Notes under the pieces: generated by a model
Told to the model about the DNA's origin: nothing
Seen by the model: the letters and a program-made list of their open reading frames with translations, nothing else
Database searches by the model: none
Position numbers and translations under genes: made by a program
Part shown: in pieces, positions 1 to 8,100 of the stretch
Layout of the letters: the number at the start of each line of letters is the position of its first letter
Numbering within the stretch: position 1 is the first letter of the stretch
Assembly (NCBI RefSeq): GCF_003952225.1
Contig: NZ_CP034437.1
Span: 4,602,501 to 4,666,500, forward strand
Length of the DNA: 64,000 nucleotides
Direction of reading: 5' to 3'
Source: Paenibacillus albus
GTDB taxonomy: Bacteria > Bacillota > Bacilli > Paenibacillales > Paenibacillaceae

Positions 1-112
1 TCCGATTCAGGGAGAGAACTCTGATGATCATAGTTAGAATATGGTTCATCCTACACCAACTCCAGAGAACGATAATCTCATTTTCTACCCTGCTCGAACC
101 ATTTTCACACCT
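1..112. other. Left edge, no gene assigned
   Basis: No complete gene is visible. On the minus strand an ATG at about position 33 sits behind a weak GGAG and stays open to the window edge (about 11 codons, beginning MNHILT). It could be the first codons of a gene transcribed off the left end, but it is far too short to judge. Confidence 0.2.
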
Positions 113-1864
113 TTAGTTGTGAGAACCAAGTGGTATCATCAGTTTTACCGTCGTGCCTTGTCCTAGCTGGCTATCAATCGAGAACGAACAATGTTCGCCG
201 TATAACGCGCCAATGACTCGTTTGACGTAATCAAGGCCAATTCCTAACCCGGATTTTTGCAGCGGATTCTTCTCTTCAAGCATTACTTTCGCGATATCCT
301 CAGCTGACATGCCATTCCCATTATCCTGAACCTCAATCACGAGCTTCGACCTCGGTATGTTTCTATAAATGCGAAGCGTAATCTTGCCATCTACTTCACT
401 GAGGCCATGATAAAGCGCATTTTCAACAATCGGCTGCAGTATAAATCTCGGAACATCGATACCCAGCAGCTGATCCTCTATATTCGTCTCGATCTGGAAC
501 TCGCAATCGTACCGCACGCGCTGCAGCGCTACGTAATCCTGCATGGATGCTAGCTCATCCCGCAGCGCAACGATTTCGCCCTTCTTACCCAAATTGTAGT
601 GAAGAATACGGGTGAATACAGAAACAAACTGGTCGATTTCTGTTTGACCCTTCATTCTGGCAAGCCATTGAATCGTGTTTAAGGTGTTATGAATAAAATG
701 AGGATTGATCTGATACAGCAGCTTCTCAACTTCAATTTGCCTCTTGTTGTGTTCTCTCTGCTCGATTTCACCGATCAGCTCCTGAATTCGTTCTCTCATC
801 TGATAATACTTCTGCATCAGTGAATCGAACTCAACGATATTGGTGTACGTTTCGGGGGAATCGAAATTACTGTTTGACAGCAATTGTATCTCTTTGCCGA
901 CCTTTCGAAGCGGCCGATAAACCGTTCTCCACAGTACATAAGCAAATAACAGACTGATGAACAAGCTTCCTGATACGATCAAAATATATTTGAGAAACCA
1001 TTTTCTGAATTCATTCTCGAAATCCTTCTTGGCGATGACGACCATCAACGTCCAGCCTTGCTCATTATGCTGACCGAACAGATAGTAATCTCCTTGCTTT
1101 TCCTTAAACGTATCTGCTGTTGCAGATTGGGGCAGATTGGTATAGTTGCCAAGCTGGAAAGCCTTCGGGAGATCACTGTATACAATGCCTCCTTGCTCGT
1201 TAATCAACACATTGTAAGCATTCATGCCGTATTGCTGCTTGTCCATAATTTGCCCGAACAGTTTATCGTTCGTCTCCACGTACAAATACACGGGATCCGC
1301 TCCGGATAAATACAATGGTCTTACCAATGAGAATACGGGCTTCTTCATGCCATATCGATATAATGAAGCATGCGGTCCGTAAAATTGAACGCCATTCCTC
1401 TCCGTCAGCTTCGGCAGATTGTTAAAGTTAAACTTCGGTTCAATCGCCAGGTTTTCAAACTTCACCTCATGCGTCTTCGGCAAATAATAGAACATCACAC
1501 CAAGGTTCGGGTTCGTGAAATTGACCAAATTCAAATTTTGCTGAATGCTCTGCCCAAGCTCCAGCTTTTGATAGATGTTGTCCGTTGTCAAATAATCGTT
1601 CATTCGCTGTCCGACGCTGCCTTCATTCGTTAGCTGTAAGGAAGCATAATCGATATTGTTCAAGGTGCTATTCAGATTGAAGTTACCTTGGTTCAACGAG
1701 TTGAATAAACCGCTTTCAATTTTTTTACTCGTAATTTCTTCGATTGATAAATAGGATACCCAGCCTAACAGTGCAAGTGGAATCAATGCGCTAAGCAGTA
1801 CGATCAAGATTAAGCGATTCTTCAGTGACTTTGCTTTTCTTGTACGAAATAAGATGGTATTCAT
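113..1864 (-). CDS. YesM-type sensor histidine kinase
   Basis: Membrane histidine kinase of about 583 aa that should phosphorylate the AraC-type regulator encoded just upstream. Order: N-terminal membrane helix (about residues 20-40), extracellular sensor domain of about 250 residues, second helix near 290-312, HAMP-like linker, then a His_kinase domain with the phospho-acceptor His in QINPHFIHNTL (around residue 388). The ATPase domain has an N box (PIVENALYHG), DNGNGM and GLGIGL. This is the standard YesM layout. The ATG at 1864 overlaps the regulator stop as ATGA and has GTGGA upstream, so the two genes are translationally coupled; an in-frame GTG three codons upstream is less likely. The signal is unknown; relatives respond to oligosaccharides. 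Confidence 0.9.
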   Translation of the reverse strand: MNTILFRTRKAKSLKNRLILIVLLSALIPLALLGWVSYLSIEEITSKKIESGLFNSLNQGNFNLNSTLNNIDYASLQLTNEGSVGQRMNDYLTTDNIYQKLELGQSIQQNLNLVNFTNPNLGVMFYYLPKTHEVKFENLAIEPKFNFNNLPKLTERNGVQFYGPHASLYRYGMKKPVFSLVRPLYLSGADPVYLYVETNDKLFGQIMDKQQYGMNAYNVLINEQGGIVYSDLPKAFQLGNYTNLPQSATADTFKEKQGDYYLFGQHNEQGWTLMVVIAKKDFENEFRKWFLKYILIVSGSLFISLLFAYVLWRTVYRPLRKVGKEIQLLSNSNFDSPETYTNIVEFDSLMQKYYQMRERIQELIGEIEQREHNKRQIEVEKLLYQINPHFIHNTLNTIQWLARMKGQTEIDQFVSVFTRILHYNLGKKGEIVALRDELASMQDYVALQRVRYDCEFQIETNIEDQLLGIDVPRFILQPIVENALYHGLSEVDGKITLRIYRNIPRSKLVIEVQDNGNGMSAEDIAKVMLEEKNPLQKSGLGIGLDYVKRVIGALYGEHCSFSIDSQLGQGTTVKLMIPLGSHN

Positions 1865-3270
1865 GAATTCCACCCGCTTCTTCGGCCATGCTGCTTACGG
1901 TGCTCTTGCGGGTTTTTGCCGAACTGCTTAAAGAATAATCTGCTGAAATACTTCTCGTCCTGGAAGCCTGTTTTCTCAGCGATCATATAAATCGGCAGTT
2001 GAGAGGACTCGACCAATGTAAGCGCCTTCATCATTCGTATGTTCTTCGTATAATCGCTGTAGGATTGGCCTATGATATCTTTGAAGCATCGGCTGAAGTA
2101 GCTTCCGCTCATATGAAACTTTGCAGCGAGCTCGTCCCGATTAAAATCATAGTTATCGCTCTCGTGAAGAAGCTGAACGGATTGCATTATTGTAAGGATA
2201 ATATCTGTCGAATATGGCACCGTCCCCGTATGCTTCTGCACAGCCTCTCGAAAATGCACCAGCCATGCAGCAAGTTGATACCAGAAATAACAGGTGCGAA
2301 TGTTCTGAAGCATCCCATCATATCCAGCTCCGCTTAACCAGGTGAGCCAATGGACCAAATGCAACTCATTCTGTCGTACCGTTACATGATAATCAGGCTT
2401 TAGATGTTCGATCGCGCTTAGAAATTCACGGAAAGAAGCGTCATCATAAATCCAGTCCATTTCGCTCCAGTGAGCTAGCAGTTGCGTCCATTCGCTTGTT
2501 TCAAGATTTGAATCGGCTGACGATACGTTATTTAACGAAATCATACCCATCTTCTGCCCGAGCTTAAAACTATAATAAATCTGCTTAAGCGCTTCTGTAT
2601 GAACTAAACTAGCAAGCGCATTAACCGAATGTTCATGACTGCCTTCGATATCCACCCAGATCCAATGATCACCCTCCGAGACGAATTGCTGAATCTCGCG
2701 CTCCATCTCCTGACTATCCTTACAGAACAGCCACATTCCATTGCCTGCATCATATACAAGCTCTGATCGCATAAGCCGTTCGGGAAAAGGACTAAGCACA
2801 TTCGTATATGCTGCTGCAACGTCAATAAGCAAGGAATAATGATTGTGCTGCCGAGTTGCTACTTTCTCGCTTCTATGCAAGCTCACATCCTCACTCTGAA
2901 ACCGCTTTACGATCCGACCTAATATATCATCGATCTTCTCCGTATCGAGCTGAGTCTTGACGATGTAATCAAGCGCTCCCAAGCGCAGCGCCTCTTGAAT
3001 ATAATCAAAGTCTTGATGACAAGTCAGAACGACCATCCGCGTGGATGGAAAAGATCGATTGACTTCCTTCATCAGATCTATCCCGTTCATCACTGGCATC
3101 GTCAAATCAAGAAAAAGCAGGTCAACCTCATGCTGCTGCATGAATTCAAGGGCAAGCTTCCCATTGACAGCCTCGCCTGTGACTTGAATCTGAAACTGCT
3201 CCCACGGTACGATGGATATGAAGCCTTTTCTAGCAAGCTTTTCGTCGTCTACAATGAGTGCTCTTATCAC
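1861..3270 (-). CDS. YesN-type response regulator (REC + AraC HTH)
   Basis: A 469-aa response regulator. The REC domain (about 1-120) has the acidic pair in IVDDE, phospho-Asp in FLDLTMPVMNG and the conserved Lys in IVKTQ. A long, poorly conserved middle region follows, then a C-terminal AraC/XylS double helix-turn-helix (about 370-465, with SGSYFSRCFK and EKYFSRLFFKQFGKNP). It should bind DNA near sugar-uptake promoters once phosphorylated by the kinase at 113-1864. The start is GTG at 3270 with AAGGAG eight bases upstream. A promoter-like pair and a large hairpin lie upstream. No target transporter is adjacent on this side within the window; the genes may lie beyond position 1. Confidence 0.9.
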   Translation of the reverse strand: MIRALIVDDEKLARKGFISIVPWEQFQIQVTGEAVNGKLALEFMQQHEVDLLFLDLTMPVMNGIDLMKEVNRSFPSTRMVVLTCHQDFDYIQEALRLGALDYIVKTQLDTEKIDDILGRIVKRFQSEDVSLHRSEKVATRQHNHYSLLIDVAAAYTNVLSPFPERLMRSELVYDAGNGMWLFCKDSQEMEREIQQFVSEGDHWIWVDIEGSHEHSVNALASLVHTEALKQIYYSFKLGQKMGMISLNNVSSADSNLETSEWTQLLAHWSEMDWIYDDASFREFLSAIEHLKPDYHVTVRQNELHLVHWLTWLSGAGYDGMLQNIRTCYFWYQLAAWLVHFREAVQKHTGTVPYSTDIILTIMQSVQLLHESDNYDFNRDELAAKFHMSGSYFSRCFKDIIGQSYSDYTKNIRMMKALTLVESSQLPIYMIAEKTGFQDEKYFSRLFFKQFGKNPQEHRKQHGRRSGWNS

Positions 3271-3311
3271 TTGAAATTCTCCTTTTGTGCATCATTAATC
3301 GTTAAATAGTG

Positions 3312-3358
3312 AGAGGGCAGGCTCTCTGACCAAATTCAGGTCATTGAGGCCGCCCTCT
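3312..3358. repeat. 47-bp imperfect palindrome in leader of the YesN-type gene
   Basis: Arms AGAGGGC and GCCCTCT close a nested stem with further pairing (GGCTC/GAGGCC and TGACC/GGTCA) around an AAATT-type loop. It lies between the candidate promoter at 3407-3436 and the GTG at 3270, so it would be in the 5' UTR. It is not followed by a T-run on the minus strand, so it is a poor terminator for the upstream lyase. On the plus strand only TTTGTT follows. Confidence 0.6.
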
Positions 3359-3406
3359 TTGTTAAGATGAAAGGAAGGAATAAATTTTCTAGTAAACGCT
3401 GTCACA

Positions 3407-3436
3407 ATTATATTCACAGACAGAGCAACTGTACAA
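3407..3436 (-). promoter_or_regulatory. Candidate sigma-A promoter for the YesN/YesM pair
   Basis: On the minus strand a -35-like TTGTAC (3431-3436) is separated by 18 bp from a perfect TATAAT (3407-3412). Transcription would start near 3400 and run through the palindrome into the regulator gene. A weak cre-like sequence (TGACAGCGTTTACT, 3391-3404, two mismatches to TGWAANCGNTNWCA) lies just downstream of the -10. Confidence 0.55.
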
Positions 3437-3463
3437 TACCAAAAACAATATAAATTATAGTTT

Positions 3464-4654
3464 TTAAGCTTTGTTCACAATCGCACTCGACTGGACAGCC
3501 GCTTCGATTTGTAATAGCGCCTGCTCAACGATGGAGCGAGCGCATGCTACATTCATCCGCATAAACCCGCTTCCATTCGCTCCGAAGTGATGACCCGCAC
3601 TCAGCGCAACTTTCGCCGAATGAAGGAAGAAGTGCTCCATGGCCTGATCCGAAAGCTCCAATCCACGACAGTCAAGCCAAATTAGAAACGTACCTTCCGG
3701 CTTCAACGCTTTGATCTGCGGCACGCGTTCCTCCAAGAAGCGCATTACCAGCTGTATATTGTTATCCACATACTGCAGCATCTGCTCGAGCCAATCTTCA
3801 CCGTGCCGGTAGGCAGATTCTGCTGCAATAACGCCGAACGTATTCGGCGCAGCCAACGACAAATCATACATAGCTTGGTTGTACGCGTTCTGCCACTGCT
3901 TATTCGGAATAATCACACTCGACGTTTGCTGGTCCATCAGATTGAATGTTTTGCTCGGCGCAATGCAGGTGATGCTCTGCTCGGCAAATGCCGGCGAGAT
4001 TGAAGCAAACGGAATATGCTTGTGGCCTTTGTACACGAGGTCCATATGAATCTCGTCAGACACAACCATAATGTTGTTCTTCAGGCAAATCTCACCTAAA
4101 CGAGTCAGTTCTTCACGGCTCCACACTCGGCCTACCGGATTATGCGGATTACACAGAATCATCATGCGTACATCCGGATCGAGATTAGCTTCCAAGTGAG
4201 CAAAATCCATCGTATAGCGCTGATTATCGAGCTTCAACGGATTGATGACAACCTCGCGTCCTTGCGATTTGATAACCCGATAAAAATTGTGATAAACAGG
4301 AGATTGCACCAACACTTTATCTCCGGGCTTCGTAAACGTATGGATGATGAGTGATAACGATGGGAGTACGCCGGAACTGTGAGTCAGCCACTCTTTCTCG
4401 ATTTCCCATTGATGTCTTCGTGCGAGCCATGCGACGATTGCTTGCACATAAGCTTCCGGTCTCACGGAATAACCATATACCCCATGTTCTACCCGCTGTT
4501 TCAAAGCTTCAATGACAGCAGGCGGCGAAGCGAAATCCATATCCGCCACCCACATCGGAATCGCGTCTTGTACGCCGAAGCTGCTCTCCAGATTGTCCCA
4601 CTTCAAGCAAGCGCTGTTGCGGCGATTAATCTGTAAATCAAAGTTGTAATCCAT
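3464..4654 (-). CDS. MalY/PatB-type PLP aminotransferase (cystathionine beta-lyase)
   Basis: A 396-aa fold-type I PLP enzyme of the MalY/PatB subfamily, which cleaves C-S bonds of cystathionine and cysteine conjugates. Family marks: RRNSACLKWD at the N terminus, the MWVADMDF motif, the cofactor Asn/Pro region CNPHNPVGRVW, VSDEIHMDL, and the PLP-binding Lys in APSKTFNLM. Length matches the family. The start is ATG at 4654 behind a G-rich ribosome site; the GTG one codon upstream is the alternative. It stands alone between the two sugar-sensing loci, with its own promoter presumably in 4655-4825. In E. coli MalY also represses the maltose regulon, but no such role can be read here. Confidence 0.9.
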   Translation of the reverse strand: MDYNFDLQINRRNSACLKWDNLESSFGVQDAIPMWVADMDFASPPAVIEALKQRVEHGVYGYSVRPEAYVQAIVAWLARRHQWEIEKEWLTHSSGVLPSLSLIIHTFTKPGDKVLVQSPVYHNFYRVIKSQGREVVINPLKLDNQRYTMDFAHLEANLDPDVRMMILCNPHNPVGRVWSREELTRLGEICLKNNIMVVSDEIHMDLVYKGHKHIPFASISPAFAEQSITCIAPSKTFNLMDQQTSSVIIPNKQWQNAYNQAMYDLSLAAPNTFGVIAAESAYRHGEDWLEQMLQYVDNNIQLVMRFLEERVPQIKALKPEGTFLIWLDCRGLELSDQAMEHFFLHSAKVALSAGHHFGANGSGFMRMNVACARSIVEQALLQIEAAVQSSAIVNKA

Positions 4655-4825
4655 CACATTGCCCCCAAATTACTTTACAATAGTACCCCTTGCAGCTTTA
4701 ACCTAATGCCGAATATATCACTTTCGATTCAATGTGTACAGTTGCGACAGATCTCATGTGTCGAATCCTCGTCGATAGAGGTGGGCTTTCGTATCCTAAC
4801 CTACCGACCAAAAAGCTACAGCCAG

Positions 4826-4867
4826 AAACGGACAAGGGGGCCTCAATTAGCGCCACCCTTGCCCGTT
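4826..4867 (-). terminator. Terminator of the sugar-uptake operon
   Basis: On the minus strand, just after the glycosidase stop, AACGGGCAAGGG pairs with CCTTGTCCGTTT around a loop containing GGCGC/GGCCC, followed by TTTCTGG. The long stem supports termination, although the T-run is short. Confidence 0.6.
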
Positions 4868-4877
4868 ATCGCTGCTC

Positions 4878-6152
4878 CTACATTCGAATATCGAAACTGC
4901 TTGTTTCGCCTTCAGCAAGCAACTGCTCTACCCCGCCTGAACGAACCCGTATTGACGGCCCTTGCGCATTTCTAACATTCACGTGTCCATCCCGAACCTC
5001 GACATCGATCCAGTTATCCAATACGGCAACGCCACCAACGCTTACCCATTCCAACCCTTCCGGCAGCTGCGGAGCGATCTCCAGGGCAGCTTGGTCAGCG
5101 CAGGGCTTGATGCCAAGCAAGCCTGTCACAACATTCCCGATTACCGAATAAGAAACCTCAGGATATTCTCTGCGCTTCATCTGTTTATCGCATAATTGAA
5201 GCATGATTCGATAAGCCTCTTCCTTCTCGCCCACCGCATAGTACACGTCTGGCAGATGCGACATTTCCTCGATATTCGATACACCGTTTCGTTTTATATC
5301 GTTGACCGCCGCCCGGCGTTTCGCTTCTGTTGCAATTAGCCCGAAGTAAATCGGCAGATATTGCGCGGATAAATAATATTCCGAATGATAGCTACCATCC
5401 TGTAGAATCGCCGCGCTGAAGCGTCCATCCTTCTCGCTCCACCACTCTTCCTCATACGTCTTCTGCAATCTCTCCGCTAACCGGGCGTAATGCTCCGCTT
5501 TCTCCGGCCATCCCATAAGCTTTGCCATTTCACTGTACGCGGCATAAGCGGCATACTGCGCAGCAACCAGATCACCGCCTACCTTCGGGGTAAGAGCATC
5601 TTCCACATAGGAGGCAATGCCACGTCGCCCCTCGCCTCTCACATGGTCGGGAATACCATCGCCGTCTCGGTCCCAGCGCCGCACATACTCATTCAAACTC
5701 TTCTCATAGAAGGAAAGAAGCCGTTCGTCGTTTAGATAATTCTTGTCCCTGCTCCATAGGTGCATCCGAAAACAGCATGCGATGATATCGAAGTTAGCTG
5801 GCAGGTTATACCAGAAGTTATCGTCGCTCGCATAATCGTCCGGGCATGGCAGCCCTTCTCTCGTTATTTCCCAGAACGTACACCAGTCCTTCGATTCACT
5901 GATGTTCTCTGCGAATTTAAGCAGCATGTTCTTCGTATGAGCACTAAGGCCCAGAGCAGCTGCACCTGTACTCATATGCGCAACATCGCGCATGCAGAAC
6001 GCTTCGCGGCCAGGCAATGCCGCCTCATACCACGGCCCGACCGGATCGCTGTCAGAGGCATAGGCAAGCGCTTGCTCCTTTGCCCAGCTCACCGCTTCCT
6101 CCAGCCGCTTATCCGATGATTGCAAAGTAAACAGACTTGTCGTCTTCGACAT
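4878..6152 (-). CDS. Six-hairpin (alpha/alpha)6 glycosidase-like protein
   Basis: A 424-aa soluble protein with no signal peptide, so probably cytoplasmic. Repeated helical pairs and aromatic/acidic motifs (FCMRDVAHM, KDWCTFWEI, DNFWYNLPANF) are typical of the six-hairpin glycosidase superfamily. A DRDGDGIPD stretch could be a calcium loop. I cannot assign a GH family or a substrate. It is the last gene of the operon with a CUT1 uptake system, so it most likely processes the imported oligosaccharide. The start is ATG at 6152 with GGAGGGG upstream, rather than the ATG 27 bases earlier. The permease gene ends 34 bases upstream. Confidence 0.7.
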   Translation of the reverse strand: MSKTTSLFTLQSSDKRLEEAVSWAKEQALAYASDSDPVGPWYEAALPGREAFCMRDVAHMSTGAAALGLSAHTKNMLLKFAENISESKDWCTFWEITREGLPCPDDYASDDNFWYNLPANFDIIACCFRMHLWSRDKNYLNDERLLSFYEKSLNEYVRRWDRDGDGIPDHVRGEGRRGIASYVEDALTPKVGGDLVAAQYAAYAAYSEMAKLMGWPEKAEHYARLAERLQKTYEEEWWSEKDGRFSAAILQDGSYHSEYYLSAQYLPIYFGLIATEAKRRAAVNDIKRNGVSNIEEMSHLPDVYYAVGEKEEAYRIMLQLCDKQMKRREYPEVSYSVIGNVVTGLLGIKPCADQAALEIAPQLPEGLEWVSVGGVAVLDNWIDVEVRDGHVNVRNAQGPSIRVRSGGVEQLLAEGETSSFDIRM

Positions 6153-6186
6153 AAACAAGGTCCCCTCCAACGCGCACATACACGTA

Positions 6187-7086
6187 TCAGCCCTTCACAG
6201 AGCCTAACGTTATACCGCCAATAAAGTATTTTTGCAGAAACGGATAGACGCACAAGATCGGAACAGTAACGACGATCGTTGTAGCCGCGCGCAGGGTCAG
6301 CGGCGATAAGTCTTGGAATTTGCGCATCAACAGCTGCTGGTCGCGAATCTGCTGCGTCGCTTCTACCTCGAGCAACAGCCGCCGCAAGTACACCTGAAGG
6401 GTATCAAACTTGCCGTTGAAGTTGTAAAGAATGACGTCGAACCATGAGTTCCAATGGCCTACCGCCGCATAGATCGACACCGCGGCGAATACCGGCATCG
6501 CGACAGGGATGACAATCCGCCAGTAAATCCTAAGCTCCCCCGCTCCGTCAATTCGTGCGGATTCGAACAGTGCATCTGGCAGATCCGAAATATACGACGC
6601 CATCAGCAGCATGAAATAGGCATTGATGAGCCCGGGAATCCAATACACTTGAAACGTATTCGTCAGATGCAGCTGGTTCATCAGAATATAGGTAGGAATG
6701 ATACCCCCGCTGAAGTACATCGTCATAAAGAACAGAATTCGCATAAATTTACGCCCGGAGAACGTTCGGATGCTGATGATGTAAGATAATAAGCCGGTCA
6801 TGAACAAGCAGGTGCAGGTGCCGATAACGACGCGCAGCACGGACCAGCCGAGACCTTTAAGCAGCTTCTTGTTCTCAAACAGCATGTTATAGGCGGAGAA
6901 CGATATTTTTCTGGGGAAGAAATAGATCCCGCCGCGCGCTGCATCATTACCATCATTAAAGGACAGCGCGAGGAGATTGATAAATGGATAAATGACGACA
7001 AAACCAAGCAGCACGAGTACGATGACGATCGCTATGTCAGCCAGCCGGCTTGCAAGTGATGTTTGCATCAACGATTTGCTCTCCAC
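6187..7086 (-). CDS. CUT1 sugar ABC permease, LplC/YtcP type
   Basis: Integral membrane subunit of a carbohydrate ABC importer, about 299 aa with six predicted helices. The EAA loop (ESARIDGAGELRIYWRIVIPVAMP) couples to an ATPase that is not encoded here; such systems usually share a MsmX-type ATPase. The C-terminal FIGGITLGSVKG is characteristic of the YtcP/LplC group. I favour a GTG start at 7086, eight bases after AGGTGG, which leaves 16 bases after the upstream permease stop. The ATG at 7068 is the alternative. An open frame extends upstream to 7164, but that would overlap the neighbour by 62 bases. Confidence 0.88.
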   Translation of the reverse strand: MESKSLMQTSLASRLADIAIVIVLVLLGFVVIYPFINLLALSFNDGNDAARGGIYFFPRKISFSAYNMLFENKKLLKGLGWSVLRVVIGTCTCLFMTGLLSYIISIRTFSGRKFMRILFFMTMYFSGGIIPTYILMNQLHLTNTFQVYWIPGLINAYFMLLMASYISDLPDALFESARIDGAGELRIYWRIVIPVAMPVFAAVSIYAAVGHWNSWFDVILYNFNGKFDTLQVYLRRLLLEVEATQQIRDQQLLMRKFQDLSPLTLRAATTIVVTVPILCVYPFLQKYFIGGITLGSVKG

Positions 7087-7102
7087 TGAAGACACCACCT
7101 CG

Positions 7103-8008
7103 TTAGAAGATTGAAGATTGCATATAACGTTTAGACAGCCGGTTCGCCAGTATGACGAGAACAAGTCCGATGAAGCTCTTCATAAGACCGACTGCGGTTC
7201 CGTAAGAATAATTGCCTAGCTGAACGCCGAACCGGTATACGTACGTGTCAATAACCTCGTAGTGGTCCTGCGTGAGCGGATTGCCGATCAGCAGCTGCTG
7301 CTCGAAGCCCGCATTCAGAATGCCGCCAAGAGCGAGGATGAGCAATAGAACAGCCGTTGAACGGATCCCCGGCAGCGTAATATGGCGGATGAGCCCGAAT
7401 CGCCCAAGTCCATCGACTCGACCTGCTTCATATTGCTCCTTATCGATACCGGCAATCGCGGATAAATAGATAATGGCGGAGAATCCCATGTCCTTCCACA
7501 CATTGCTCGTTACGAGAATGCCCCAGAAGTAGCTTCCTTTTGTCAGAAATTCGATCGGATCGCTAATCAGGCCCAGCTTCATCAATATATCGTTCAGAAT
7601 CCCGTCGCTTCCCAGCAGGGTGAATAGAATATTAGCTACGACTACCCAAGAGATAAAATAGGGAATGTACGACAGCGATTGAATAGTCCGCTTGAACACT
7701 CGTCCCCGAAGTTCATTCAACAGCAGCGCCAACACAATCGGGGCAGGAAAACCAACCAATAGATTCAGACCGCTGATGACCAGCGTATTGCGGATAATTT
7801 GCAAGCAGTCCGGCTCATTAAAGAATCGAATGAAATTATCGAGTCCAATCCAATGCGAGAACATCGAATGCCCGGGAACATAGTTTTGAAAAGAAATAAG
7901 CAGTCCGTACATCGGATAATACGAGAATGTGAGCACCCATGCGATCATGGGGATACTAAGCAGCCAGAGCTGCCGCTCACGCCTCACTCTACGCCAAAGC
8001 CCTGCCAT
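7103..8008 (-). CDS. CUT1 sugar ABC permease, LplB type
   Basis: Partner permease, about 301 aa with six helices. The N-terminal pattern (RRVRRERQLWLLSIPMIAW followed by YYPMYGLLISFQNY) and the EAA loop EAGRVDGLGRFGLIRHITLPG are typical of LplB/YteP proteins. The ATG at 8008 is preferred because GGAGG lies seven bases upstream. An in-frame ATG at 8062 lacks a well-placed site. It forms the translocation channel with the 6187-7086 product and receives sugar from the lipoprotein encoded upstream. Confidence 0.88.
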   Translation of the reverse strand: MAGLWRRVRRERQLWLLSIPMIAWVLTFSYYPMYGLLISFQNYVPGHSMFSHWIGLDNFIRFFNEPDCLQIIRNTLVISGLNLLVGFPAPIVLALLLNELRGRVFKRTIQSLSYIPYFISWVVVANILFTLLGSDGILNDILMKLGLISDPIEFLTKGSYFWGILVTSNVWKDMGFSAIIYLSAIAGIDKEQYEAGRVDGLGRFGLIRHITLPGIRSTAVLLLILALGGILNAGFEQQLLIGNPLTQDHYEVIDTYVYRFGVQLGNYSYGTAVGLMKSFIGLVLVILANRLSKRYMQSSIF

Positions 8009-8100
8009 ACGCCTTCCTCCAATTCCGCTTTCGTTAAAACGAGAAACGGGGGATTCGTTCATTCAGATGAGGAACGTCCCCCGCTTTCCGCTTGCCTTAC

